A stretch of DNA of 64,000 bases, from NCBI GenBank assembly GCA_031310005.1, contig CM062386.1, forward strand, positions 2,604,001 through 2,668,000, written 5' to 3'. Shown in pieces: positions 1-13,590 of this stretch. The notes beneath the pieces were generated by a model, which searched no databases, was not told where the DNA came from, and saw nothing but the letters and a program-made list of their open reading frames with translations. A program made the position numbers and the translations under genes. The stretch comes from Dactylellina haptotyla (lineage: Eukaryota > Ascomycota > Orbiliomycetes > Orbiliales > Orbiliaceae). Position 1 is the stretch's first letter; every line of letters starts with the position of its first letter.

Positions 1-2430
1 AAATATTTATTTTAAAAATCATTATATTATTATTCTTCCTTAATAAATATACCAATTGTTTAAAAATATAATTAATTTATTTTTAATTTTATATATTTCC
101 TAGCCCAATAATCTATACTATTATAATTATTACACAGGTTAGTAAGGTTATAAATTTTATAAATCTTTTTATATATTAGTTTTAAATATTTTAATTTTAA
201 TTTTTTACTAATTTTTATTATTAGCAATAAATTTTTAATAAACTTATATTTATTAAAAATAATAAAACTAATAAATTTAATATTCTTAATAAATTAATTT
301 AAATATATTTTATTATTATAAAAATATAAAAACAAATATTTATTTTTATCTTTATCTTTTTATTTTTTTAATAATAATAATTTATTTATTTAGCTTTTCA
401 ATATTAATAAAAATAGTAATAATTATTTATTTATATATCTTTAAATTATTAATAATAAATATTTATATAATTGATTAATAAAATCTAATATTAATTTAAA
501 ATATTATAAATAATATCTACTATATCTTTTTTATTAATTTTGCTAATTATTTAAAATAATTTAATTTTATAATTAATATATTTTATAAAAAAATAATTTT
601 ATTTTTAGATAAATTATTCTTTTATAGTTTTAAATTTTAAATTATAAATAATATTAATAAAATTATATTTTAGATATTATTTTTAAATATTTATAGAAAT
701 TTCTATTTTATTCTTATTTATTTAAAATAAAAATAAATATTAAATAATAGTTTCACTTTTTAAATATAAGCAAAAAATAGCTTATATTTAGGTAAAAAAA
801 TAATTATTGCAAATATTTATAATTATTTATATAAAATTATAAACTTTTTTAGGATTTAAGATACCTTTAAGTTTAAATTTACTAATTTATTCAACCTTAA
901 AAAATAAAGTGGTTGAGGAAGTGATTTAGGTTTATATCTATTAAATAAAAATATTTAATAATATAATATTATTATTTAATATTATTTATTTTTAAATAAT
1001 TATTTGGGATATTAAATTTAACATCTAAATATTTTATTCATAAATATTACATATTATTTAATTATTTATTAATTTAATTAATGAAGAATTGTTAATTAAA
1101 GCACTACCAACTCTACCAATTTTACTAACACCATTATTAACTCTATTAATATTACCAACTTTACTTATATTAATAATAATTTTAATAATTTCATTAATAT
1201 TAAAAATCAATTAATCAAAATTAAAAAAGGTTTACTAATTATATAAAAAATAATATTAATTTTAAATTTTTTAATAATTATCAGTGGCTAGATAATATAA
1301 TTTAATAAGTAAGTAGAGCAAACTATTAAAATTTATGAATAATAAAGGATTAAAATTAATATTAATAATATTAATTAAATTAGAGTTATTAAAATTAATA
1401 ATTAAAAAAATTTTAATATTATAAAATCTTAATAATAATATAATTAATTAAATAATTAAAAGTAATAGCAAATATTTATGTTTATGGTGGTACTAAATTT
1501 TTTCAAAATTTTAAAAATATTAAATAATATAATCTATAAATAATAGAATTTTAATGGACTCAAAGTTTAATCATTAATTCCAAAAAATATATAATATTTT
1601 AATAATAATTAAAAAACTAATATTATAAAATAATAATTTTATTAAAATAATATATTAAATATAAAAAAATATTAATAATTAAGAAAGAAACTAAAAGAAA
1701 AAAGATGATTTAATTTGGTATAAAATAAAATAAATTAATTTTTAATTTTATAAAGAATTTCTTAAATAATTTATTTAATTATTTACAATTTTTATAATTT
1801 AATAATTTTAATATCTTTAGTAATAACTTTAGAGAATTATAATATAATAATTTTTAAAAATAAAAAATAAAAAATAATAAAAAGATTTTATAAAAAGTAA
1901 ATATAAAAGAGTATAAAAATTAAAAAATGATAAAATATATTTTATAAATTATAAATTTAAATTAAATAGTTAAAATTATAAATAAATCAACTCTTTTAAA
2001 ATTAAAAAATTATAAAATTTATTAAGAATAATTAATAGGTTAAATATATTTTTAAAAATAATTATTTTAATAATTAAAAATAATATATAATATTTTAAAA
2101 TTTATAGTATTTTAAATTATATGGTTTTTAATTATTTTAATTAAATTTGGAATAATTAGGTAAGTTAAATTATAAAAATAAAAATTAAATAATTATAATC
2201 TTTTTAATAATATAAATAATTAAGTTTAAAAAATAATTAATATAATATTTAAAATTAAAATAGGATTATAAAAATAAATATAATATTTAAAAAATTTTTA
2301 AATATTAATTTTAATATTTTAAAACTAATTTATAATAATAAAAAAGTATTTATATATATATTTTAATATTAGTTAATAATTAATAATTATATTATATTTA
2401 AAATAAGTTTTATATTAATAATTAAATTAT
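1..2430. other. AT-rich sequence, no feature resolved
   Basis: Highly AT-rich degenerate sequence without recognisable coding, RNA or repeat ends. Around 1,100-1,190 there is a low-complexity stretch of repeated short triplets of the ACCAAC/TTACTA kind. I see nothing else I can name. Confidence 0.5.
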
Positions 2431-2439
2431 ATATAGGAT

Positions 2440-2901
2440 AGATAAGTAATAACGATAGTGATAATATAATATGGGGTAATTAAAAAAAGATTAATAAGGT
2501 AAAATATAATTTTATAATAATATTAAAATTTTAAAATTAAAAATTATTATAATTATTATAGAATGTAATTTAATTTAGCTTAACAATAAGTTATAATTAT
2601 TATAATAAAAATATAAAATAAAATATAAAATAAAAAAATAAAAAATAAAAATTTAAAATAAGATATTTAAATAAAGTTTAATAAATCTTTTTACCTAAGT
2701 TTTAATGATTAAGATAATTTAAATAATTATAATGAAGCTTTTAATTTAATAACTACCAATTATAATACTATAATTATAATATATATTGTTTAAATCTGTA
2801 TTGCTAAGAGGGTATTGGGCCGAGTGTGCTTAAATAGTAGCAACAACGCTGAGCGCTGAGCAGGCTGGCAACACAAGGGCAACAGTGCAGTGCAGTCCAC
2901 A
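2440..2901 (-). repeat. LTR-like dispersed repeat, copy A (GC island at 2,800-2,901)
   Basis: A roughly 460-bp sequence that is also found at about 41,470-41,889. The best-preserved part is the last ~100 bases, which in both copies contain the words GAGGG, GGG(C/T)(C/T)GAGTGT, GCTGAGC and end in CAGTCCACA. The AT-rich upstream part aligns too. Read on the minus strand, the unit begins TGTGGACTGCA and has a TATTTAAG box about 60-70 bases in. This resembles the start and TATA box of an LTR. The far end is not sharply defined and I could not see a target duplication, so a solo LTR is only a proposal. It is a degraded fossil. Confidence 0.5.
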
Positions 2902-5900
2902 ATATTAATTTATTTTAATTTTTGTTTTTTAAGATTCTTTAAGCAACATTAGCTATTTTTTTAAATTTTTTAATTAATTAGTGTTACTTTTTCTTATTAA
3001 AACTAATATTTTTATTCCTTTTATAATTATAAGTAGTCTAGATAACAAACTATTTAATATTATTTATATTTTATAAGGGATTTATTAATTTTATTTATTA
3101 TTTGGTAATTATTTAATCAACTATACAGGCTTCAAGCTTATACTAATTATTTAAAAAAAATATTATTTTTTTATAAGTAAAATATAATTCCTTATCTTTA
3201 TTATAATCTACTAATTTTTTTTTATTAAAGTCTATAGAGCCAGCCTTTAAACCTAAAAATATGGTAAAAAAAAATTATTAAATAATAATTTTTTTAAAAT
3301 TATTATTTTGGGTTATAAAAATATTATCTTAAAAAAATTTTTACTTTTTATTATGCTTTTTATTTTTTTAAAATTTATATATTTTTATTGTATACTTTTT
3401 ATTTTTTAAAGTTATATTATTTAAATTGAGAAGAAGTATACTTTAATTATTTTAATTAATAATTTTATTTTTATAAAAATAAGAAATAATTTTATAAATT
3501 TTTTTCTATCATTTAAATTATTAATATTTAATTTTAAACGAATTGATATTGTTATGTAAAATGTTTTTAAATTATTTAAGGTTAAGGTAAATATATTTAT
3601 TTTATATTTTATAATAATATTATGGTTTTTTATTATTTTTTTTTTAAATTTTTTAATAAAAACTAACTTATTAAATTTAAAAGTATTAACATTAATATTT
3701 GATTTATTATCTAATTTAATTATTAATTTAAAAATCAAAAAAAAAAAGATTAGATTTAAATTTAAACTCAAATTCAGACTTAAACTCAAATTTAAATTTT
3801 AATTATTATTTTTTTAATTTAAATTAAATTTTTTATTTTACAGTTTATTTAAGATAATATTGAGTAATATCAATGTACTTCCTAGTTTTTACATTTATGA
3901 TATATATTTAATTATTATTTACAAAAATAATATGTTTATAGGGGAAATGGTGATTTTAAAATTTAAATAATTTATTAATGTATATTTTTTTAAATTCTGA
4001 ATTAAATTTTGGAGGTAGTTATTTTTTTTATTTTTTATTAATTATAATTATTTGTATTTTTAATTTAAAGTTAAACTTAATATATTATAATATTAATATT
4101 AATTGAGAATGGGTTTAACAAAATTAGTGGGAAATAATATTATTTATAAAAAGGGTTTAAAAATCTTTTCTTTTAAACATATTAGTAAAAGGAGTTTATA
4201 TCAAAATTTAAAATTAATATTAATATTGATATTAAAATCAAAATTAAAATAGAGTTAAATATAAATTTAAATTAAATTACAAGGTTGGTTGTAATTAATT
4301 ATTATTTATATATTTTATAGTATTTATAATTTTAAATATATAGTTTTAATTATTCTTTTAATATATTTTTTTTTACATTTTTATAATATTTTGGATAGTT
4401 ATTATTACTTATTACAATATTTATACTAAATTAATAATATAAATTTAAATAATAATTATTTTATTTATTATTAAAATTATATTTTTAAAATTTATTTTAA
4501 AAACGAAAATTTATATTTGTGAATTTAAACCAAATTTATATAATATATTACTAATAATTTATTATTATTATTAATAATAATATTAAAAAAAAAAATTTAA
4601 TTATTTTTATAAAATAGAATTTAAAGATAATTATAAACTTTTCTACTATATTAGTTTGTAGATGAGTAAGTTTACTATTTATAATCATTTTATTAAAATA
4701 TAATGCCCCTAGGTTATTAGAATATTAAATATTGTTTTATTATATTTAAATATAAGAATAATTAATATATTATTTTATATTATTTATTTATTAGTTTAAA
4801 TATTTTAGGGCTGTTTTAGAATATATTATATTTTTAATTTACATACTTATTGAATTGTTATTTAATTAGCCCTCGCCTTTATCAATTAAGCTAATAGATT
4901 TTGAGTTTACTTCTTTTATAAACATTATTTTAAATAATGATAATGAAGGTAATAATATAAGTATTACTTTTATTGTTAATATAGATTTAAATAATATAAA
5001 AAATGAAAATAATCAAAATAAAAAAATTGGTGATTGTTATTAAAAATTTTTAATAAAATTTAATTAAATTAACATTAATTTTAAATTAGTTAAACAAATA
5101 TTTGTAAAATAACTTATTAACCTGGAGTTTGAGGTTAATTTTGAATAAATTATAATATGATTAGAAAAGATTTTTAAAAATTATTTAATTATAAAAATAT
5201 AAAAATAATAAATAGATTTTAATTATAAAGAAGTTAAAATTATATTAGATAAATAATAACTTTTAATGATAATAATTTATAAATAAATAATTAAATATAA
5301 TATTAATTATAAATAAATTATAAACATAATAGTAGCTATGGCTTTTATTAAAATATTAAATATTTAAATTATTAATTATTTCATTAAATTAATAAATTAA
5401 ATTAATTATTATTATTATTATTACCATAATTTATATATTACCTTATATTAATAGTTTAAATAACACCTAAAAATACTCAAAATAAAAAAATTAATATTAA
5501 ATAAAAAATTAACTACTATTTATAAATATATCCTTATTATATATTAGATTTTACTTTAATATTTAGATTTTAAAAAATAAAAGTTATATTTATTTATTAT
5601 ATTTTTTAATAATAATAATAATAATATTAAAATATTTAACTTTTAATAAAATATTTTATTTAAAAATTTAAATAAAATAACCTATTTAAAAATTAATTAA
5701 TATTAAAATTTTTTTTTAATAATGTTTAAATATTTAAAAAAATTATTTAAAGTTTTTAATTATTAATCTTAATAAATATAAATTTATTACCTAAAAATTA
5801 TATTAAAATTAAAAATTTATTATTATTAAATTATATATTTAAATTTAATAATTTATAAAATATAGATATTTTCTTATATTTAATAATAAAAGTTTAAATA

Positions 5901-8020
5901 TTTAAAAATAAAATTTTAATTAATATATAATATATATAAATTTAATTGTTTTAAAATATATATTTATTAATTTTAATAATTTATGAGTAAAAGAATTAAT
6001 AAAGGTTTTTAGAATTAAAGTTTATAATTATTATTTATATTATTATATTTATAATATTTTAGAAAAAAAGGAATAAAACCTATTATTATTTTATAGTGTT
6101 TATAGGTAATTAAAAAAAAAAATTTTAATTTATAACAAATTTATTTTAATTAGATTTAAATAATCTATTTTATAAAATAATATTTAATAAAAAAATGTTT
6201 TATTATTATAAATAGAAATAAAATAATTAAATATTAAATTAGAATATTTAATATTAGTATTTTTATTATTTTTTTAATTATTTTAAAATTTTATTATTAG
6301 GATATATTTATTTTTACAAATATTTTTTTATCATATATAAATATTATTAAGGTATCTTTTTCTATTATTTAAAAAAAAGAAATTTTAATTTATAAATAAT
6401 AATTATTATATTTTAAAAAGACTATATAGGAAATTATTAAATAAGATATGGTAAAAGGTTGTATTACATTTGTTATTAATGATAATATAAAATTAATTGA
6501 TAAATTTTATTATTAATATTATATTATTAAATAAGTATATTAAAATTATATATTTAATTTAATCTTTTTTAAAACAATTTTAAAAATATATATTATAAAA
6601 ATTTTTAGAAGTTTAGCAAATTAGTAGTTTAGTTATTATAAAATTATCAAACAATCCGATATTTAAAAAATATAATTATTTATTATTAAATTTATTTAGT
6701 ATTAAAGGAAATATATTAGTTTAAATAGGGTTGTTTATTAGTAATATATTTACACTTTTATTATTTTGCTTATATAGCAAGATCCATTAAACAATATGGT
6801 TTATTATAAATCTACTAATAATTTTTAATAAAATAAATAATTAATTTATTAATTAAATAGGTTAAATTAAGAAAATTATTTAATAAGAATATAATTAATG
6901 TGCTTTAGTATAAGTATAATATTATTTTATATATTATATTTAATTTTTTTATTTTAATTTTAAAATTATAAGTGAATTAATAAAAAAGAAGTTTTTATTA
7001 TTTTGAGATTAATATATAAAATAATTTTAAAAATTAATTTAGAAAAAGAATATTAATATAAAAATTATTAATATTGTATTAATGTTAAAAATTATCAAAT
7101 TAATGAATAATTTTAATATTATTAATATTTTTTTTAGTAATTAATAATTTTTTAATTTTAAAAATAAAGATGTTTGATACATTAATAAATTGATTAATAC
7201 CAATATAAATTATTATTTTTTAAAATTTTATAGGTAGAAAAGGCTATTGGGTAAATTTAAAAATTTAGCTTAAAAGCTAATCAATAAATTAAATTTAGAA
7301 AATATTATAAATCCTGTATTAGATTTTGTTCAATTTTGAGATCGTATTTTTATTAATAAATTTTTTTTATAGGTATTTATTATAACTTTGTTTATCCAAA
7401 TGTAATTTACTTTTATAATTAGGTATAAGTATAAAATTATAATTGAAAATGAAATTAAAAGGATTAATAAATATAGTAAACTTCTAAAAATATTTTAAAT
7501 ATTAATAGATTATGTAATAAATTTAAATAATAAAGAGGATGATTATAAAGCTAACACATATATATTTAAAATTATTAAAGATATTAAAATTATATTAGTT
7601 AAGTAATTACTATATATTATAAGTAAAGTTAGAAAAAAATATATCATTTTTTTTATAATATTAAAGAATTTATAAATATTTTATAATCCAAAAATTGAAA
7701 ATATTTAGTGTATTAGTGTTACCCTTTTCTTATTGATAAATGATAGTATATAATTAATCATATATATATATAATATTATAGTAAGATAAAAAATATATAT
7801 TAAAATTTGGGATAGGGAGCTTATTTAAAAATAAATAAAATATTTAATTAATTAGTTAAATTTTAATTAAAAAAAAAAATTATAAATTTTATGTTTAAAT
7901 GTTAAATAAAAGTTTTGTTTTTATAAGATTTTTGTTTAGATATATATAAGATTTTGATGTAAAATTAAATAAATGGCTTAGCTATATAAAATTTATATTT
8001 ACTATATAAATAAAATTCAT
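2902..8020. other. AT-rich degenerate sequence, possible transposon relics
   Basis: Strongly AT-rich throughout. A slightly less degraded stretch at about 4,870-5,045 stays open in one plus-strand frame for roughly 55 codons, but matches no family I recognise. Fragments at 7,170-7,560 have mixed composition, as expected of an old mutated transposon. The open frame at 3,421-3,789 (minus) is almost only L, N, K, I and F and overlaps a degenerate (TTTAAA)-rich tract, so I do not count it as a gene. Confidence 0.4.
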
Positions 8021-8022
8021 AT

Positions 8023-8122
8023 ATAGTTAAGATGCTTGTTTAGTTAAAGATATGACCCCTGTTTCAAATCTGGCTCTATATACAAAAAATGTACTCTAGG
8101 GTATATTTAGAAAAAAAAAAAA
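8023..8122 (+). mobile_element. possible tRNA-derived SINE relic
   Basis: At 8,024-8,034 the sequence TAGTTAAGATG fits the polymerase III A-box pattern. At 8,061-8,071 GTTTCAAATCT fits a B-box. The spacing is tRNA-like, and ATATAG upstream can pair with CTATAT downstream of the B-box. About 40 bases further on is a run of 12 A at 8,111-8,122, as expected of a SINE tail. The T-stem is imperfect, and no second copy was located by eye, so it could be a decayed tRNA gene or chance in an AT-rich background. Confidence 0.3.
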
Positions 8123-8554
8123 TTATTTAAAGATTAAATATCCTATTAAAAATAATTAAAATTAAAATAAGATATTTAAAAACTTTCTTATATTATTTTA
8201 AAATTAATATAAATATAATTTAGTATAATAATTTATTTATAATAAAATTTTTAAATAACATATTAATAAATTTTTTAATACTAAATTTTTAATATTTTAT
8301 ATTAAATTTTTTATATCCAATTATATATTTTAAAAATTACTAAATTAAATTAATAATAATTTTAAATTATAAGTTTATAAAGCTAAATATAATTTTTATA
8401 TATTAAATTTATTATTAATATTATATTTATAATAAAATTTATTAAATTATATCGTTTTTCTTCTATATTAGTTAATATATATTAAATATTTAATAATTAT
8501 TTTTATAAAAAAATATAATTATAAAAATAAACAATTTTATAATAATATAAAAAT

Positions 8555-8806
8555 TAGGGGTTGCCCGCGGGCCCGGAAAATGGGCTCCAAATAAGCTCTT
8601 GGCACATACACAATTAAACAACATAACTAAAAAAATTAATATAAATTTAAATGTTTAATATTTTTAAAAAAAAATTTATAATTTAAATCATTCTGTTTTT
8701 TTATATTATATATTAAATTTTATTTGATTTTAAATGAATATTTATAAAAATAATTTTTTATTAGGGCGTCTCCCAAATAGGAAGTTGAGCCCATTGGCAA
8801 CCCCTA
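8555..8806. mobile_element. hAT-like MITE with 8-bp target duplication
   Basis: The element starts TAGGGGTTGCC, followed after three bases by GGGC, and ends with the inverse (GCCC, three bases, GGCAACCCCTA). This gives an imperfect terminal inverted repeat of about 18 bases. It is flanked by ATAAAAAT (8,547-8,554) and ATAAAAGT (8,807-8,814), an 8-bp direct repeat with one G/A difference. An 8-bp duplication and a (C/T)AGGGG-type end are typical of hAT superfamily elements. The 252-bp interior has no coding capacity, so it is non-autonomous. The ends are much less AT-converted than the surroundings. Confidence 0.75.
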
Positions 8807-8814
8807 ATAAAAGT

Positions 8815-9045
8815 TATAAATTAATAATAAGAAACTTAAATATTTATTTTTAAAATAAATTTTTTTAATATATTTTTAAATATTAATTATTTATTAATTA
8901 ACAGTTTTTTCTAATATTATTTTAATTTTAATAATTTATACTTTAAATAATATATATTTTATTAATTTTTTTAATAATAAAAAAATATAATTAATATATT
9001 TAATTATTAATAATCTAACAATTAACATTTATTTACATTTTTTAT
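8815..9045. other. AT-rich spacer
   Basis: Plain AT-rich sequence between the hAT-like MITE and the short LTR-like unit. I see nothing in it. Confidence 0.4.
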
Positions 9046-9050
9046 ATTAT

Positions 9051-9162
9051 TGTCACAACATGGCAGCGACAACCACTGTGGCAACAGAACAAAAAGTTCG
9101 CAAATGATCTTCTACAAAGATCATGTCGCTTACACTATATATGGACTGTTACAACTGTAACA
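9051..9162 (+). mobile_element. very short LTR-like unit (solo LTR or TRIM) with 5-bp duplication
   Basis: A 112-bp unit that begins TGTCACA and ends TGTAACA, so it has TG...CA ends with short inverted termini. It is flanked on both sides by ATTAT (9,046-9,050 and 9,163-9,167), a perfect 5-bp direct repeat of the kind made by LTR-retroelement integration. Inside is a perfect 8-bp-arm hairpin (ATGATCTT...AAGATCAT) and a TATATATGG box near the 3' side. It has normal base composition, unlike everything around it. It may therefore have arrived after RIP acted here, or be too short to be a RIP target. The size is at the low end for LTRs and recalls the small LTRs of TRIM/SMART elements. Confidence 0.55.
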
Positions 9163-9407
9163 ATTATATTTAAATTTTATTTATATTATTTTTAATATTA
9201 TTAAAATAAATTAATCTAAAAGAAAAAAATAAACTACTAATTAATTATAATATTTAAAATTTTATTTTTAATTTTTTTTAAATTTTTAAATAATATTTAA
9301 AATTTTTTATTTAAAAATAGAAAGATTTAAAATTATTTTTTTTAATTTATAAATTAAATTGTTAATTATATAAAATATATTAATTTATTTTATATTTAAA
9401 AAAATAG

Positions 9408-12400
9408 CATCAGCAAAAAATAAACAACACATTCCCAAACTTCCGAAGCCAGGATGTTAGGATGTAAATTTGTTTAGTAATGTATTTGGAAGTTTGGGAA
9501 GTAATATGATTTTTAGAAAGTTATTAGATTTTTATTATTTACAAAAAATATTAAAAATAATTTTTTAAATATATATAAAAAAAAAATTATTTAAGAACTT
9601 AATTATTTAATTAAAATTTAAAAATTAGTATTATTTAAATATTTTATATAAACTATTCTTTTAAAAATATTTAATAGATAATTATTATTTACTAGCTATT
9701 AATTATTAGTATTATATAAAATATATATATAAATTATAAAATTTATTATATTAATATAAATATATATAAAATAAAAAAATTATTAATATATATATAATAT
9801 ATTTTTTATTTTATATAATATTATAAATAAGAATATTAAAAAAAAATTTTTATTTAAAATAAAATTATTTTAGTTTTTAAATATTTTTATAAATTGAAGA
9901 TATTAATTAATTTTATATAATAAATAATAGCGATTAACACTATATATTAAATATTAATATATTTTATTAAATTAAAATTTTAAATATTAATATTTACTAA
10001 TATTATAATATTACTTAATTAAAATTTAGAATATAATAAGGTATAAAAGAATATTCCTTATTTATTATTATTTATTAATATATATTTACTTAAAAAATAA
10101 AAATTTGTTACTTATTATTAATTAAAATAGATAAAATAAATGTTTTTAATACATAATTTTAATTTTTTTTTAATTTTTAATTATTAATTTAATAAAATAG
10201 TAAATATTTAAAAATGATTTTTTAACAACTACAATAATATAATTTTAATTATTATTATAATATAAAAATCTAAATTATATATTAATATATATATTAATAA
10301 ATAATTTTATAAAAATTTATATAATTTTAAAAAAATTAAAATATAATAAAAAATTATTAAATATCTACTATATACTATTATTTTTTTAATAATTAAATAT
10401 AAATACTTAAATAATTATTATAAAATTATATTAAACTATTAAGTATCCTATAATTATTAATTTATATATATAAGATTAATTTTATTTTAATTAAAATATA
10501 AAATATTATAATTATTATAATATTTTAGTAGATCTAAAATTTATTTATAAATTTAAAATAAGTATTAAATCAAAGTATTAAATTTAATTAATATAAATAT
10601 AAATATTTTATTTATTAATGAAATAGGATTATTATTTAAAAATAAGTTTTATTTTAAAAATAAGTTTTTATTAAATATTAAAATTTTTAAATTTATAATT
10701 AATAATTATTAATTAATAATTAATATCTAATTAATAAAAATAGTAAATATATAATAAAAAATAACTATATAATAAAAATTTTAAAAATTAGTTTAAGTTA
10801 TAAATTAATTAATACTAATATTATATTTATAAATATTAATAATAAAATAGTAATTAAAACAATTAATAAAATAATAATAAAAAACTATTAAAAAATTTAT
10901 ATTAAATATACGCTGTTTGGTTAATTTATTATCAATAAATATTAATAAAATAATATATTTATATATAAACATTTATAAAATTAATATTAAAATAGATAAT
11001 AAAAATTTTATAATTTTTTTAATATTAAAATATTAAAATAATTAATATTTTTATCAAAATTTATAAATTTATTATCTTTTAAACTAATTTTTTTAATATA
11101 TTAATTATATTAATAAAATTATTAATAATTTTAATTTATTAATAGATTTTTGTATAATAACTTTTAAAAACAATTATTATTTTTTAAATATTTTTAAAAA
11201 TTTATCCATTTTAAAAATTAATTTAAAATAATTAAAATATATATATATATAATTTAATAATAAATATATAATAATAAAAATTTTATAATAAATAATAATT
11301 ATTTATTTAAATTATTACTAATAATTTAATATATTTACTTAAAACATTTTAATTTTTATAAACTTTTTTAAAAAAATATAATAATATAAAAAATAAAAAA
11401 AGAATATAATAAAAAAATTAAAAATTAAAATAATACTAAATATCTATAAAAAATAATTAAAATAGGATAATATTTTTTATAAAAAATAAAGAATTTGGAA
11501 AATTATTTAATTATAAAATTAAAAATTAAAATTAAAAAAATTAAACCTTTCTTATTAAAATATTTTTTCAACAAATGTTAATTGGTTATAATCAGCTACC
11601 CACTATATATAATTAAATTATTATAAATTATATTATAAATTTAAAAACTAATATAATTATTAATTAAAAATTAATTTATTTAAAAAATTGATATTAATTG
11701 TGTAATATATATAATATTGTTAATAAAAATAATTTTTTGAAAAGTAGGATTATCAGGGGAGAAAAAAATAATTATTAAATTATAAATATTATTTATATAA
11801 TTATTATTGGTTATATTTAACTTTATAATAATAGTAATATTATATTTTTTATTAATTTAAAAATTAACGAAAAATAATAGTAATTTAATATAAAATAATT
11901 AATATTTTTATAGGTGATTATAAATATATTCTTTATTATAAGAAATAAAAATTTTATATAATTTATTATTTTTTTATAAATATGATTTTATATATTTAAT
12001 TGGATACTTAATATAAATAATTGATTTATTAAAATTTAATATCTTAATTTTAAACTAATTATATAATTAATATAATAGTTAAAGAAGGGTTTTTTAGTGT
12101 TTATTATTATATAATAATAAATGTTAAAGTTTAATATAAAATGATTTTTAATAATTTTTATATAATATGTTTAAAAAAACTAAAATTAATAATATTAATT
12201 TTAAAATTATATTACTTTATTACTTTTTGAATATTTAATATTTAATATTTAAATCTTTTTAAAACAGTAAAATCTCTTTTTAAAATTGTTTATTTGTAGA
12301 CGATTAGTGTTTATTAATTGTAAAAATATAAAAAATATATTTTATTTATATTAATATTTTAAATATTAGTGGATTAATTTTTATTCTAATATTGAAACTA

Positions 12401-13590
12401 TCATCTTTAATATTAAAATTATTTTTAAGTAAAATTTTTAGTAATATATTATAGATTTTAATTATTTTTATATAAATTTAAATATATTAATCTTTATTTT
12501 AAATTATACTATATATTTAAATTTATTTTAAGACTGTTTTTATTTTTATTTAATAATAGTATAGTTTTAAAAAAATATTAATTATTATTTAATAGTTTTT
12601 AAATAAGATTTAAAAAAATAATTATTAATATATATTAAAATTTAAAAATAAAAATTAATATAATTTAATATTTAATATTTTTAATTTAATATTAGTGTGT
12701 AAATTTTAAAATATCTATTAACTAATTATTAAAGTATTTAAATAAATATATATAATTTGTGTAATATATAGAGTGGTATATTTTACTATATTAAATAAAT
12801 TTAATTTTTAAAAATTTATTTATATATTTTGGTAAATTATTTATTTTTAATTAATTTATTTTTAAATAAATAATTTAATATTTTTATTAATAGTTTTAAT
12901 TTGTTATTTAGCATTTTTATCTATTTTTAAAAAAATTTTAGTTTTTATGTAAAGTTAGGTTTAATATTTATAAAAATATTATTAAATTGATAAAATTGTT
13001 TTAAAAATAATTAAAATATTTAAGTATTTTATTAATATAATTATAATATTAAACTAAAAATAGAATTTAAAATAATTATAAATATATTATAAAAAATATA
13101 TAAATACTAAATAATAAATAATTGGTGTTATATAGAATAGTAATTAATATATTAAAAAAATATAATGAATATTTTATAAATTTTACCTATTATTATATAT
13201 TTAATTAAAAAAATTTTAAAAATATTAAAATTAAAATATAATAAATTAATTTAAGATATATTAAAAACATCTAAATATTTATAAATTTTTATAAATTAAA
13301 TAATTTATATTAAAATATTTTAAAATATTTTAAAATATATATTATACAAAATCTAACTTTAATAATATTAATAATTAAATAATAAATAATTAGTAAAAAA
13401 TACTTAGTTATATTAATTAAAAGTATAATTATTTATAATTTAAAAATATTAATTTTAATTTTTTTAATTTTATTATTTTATAAATTTTTTTAATATTTTT
13501 ATATTTACAATAATTTTATTTATTTATATAAATACTATACTTTTTAAAACACTGAAAATCTATTTTATATATAGGATAGTTATTTTTTTA
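9408..13590 (+). repeat. 4.2-kb dispersed element, copy 1 (inverted mate at 36.57-40.64 kb)
   Basis: This stretch matches the reverse complement of about 36,565-40,641 over its whole length. Anchor points: the terminal CATCAGCAAAAAATAAA at 9,408 against its inverse ending at 40,641; 11,570-11,720 against 38,480-38,625; 11,980-12,180 against 38,030-38,220; and 13,500-13,580 against 36,570-36,650. Differences are mostly C/T and G/A. The outer end begins CATCAG, as in the TIR element at 40,713, and carries a 13-bp inverted repeat (TTCCCAAACTTCC at 9,432-9,444, inverse at 9,488-9,500). No protein family could be recognised in either strand, so the class is unknown; a DNA transposon is my best guess. 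Confidence 0.6.

Noticed and set aside
3421-3789. 122-residue open frame on the minus strand in the AT block
   Set aside because: Composition is almost only L, N, K, I and F, and part of it is a simple repeat; it has no domain and lies in RIP-like sequence.
8023-8122. A functional nuclear tRNA gene
   Set aside because: T-stem pairing is poor and the anticodon arm cannot be folded convincingly; a relic or SINE head is more likely.
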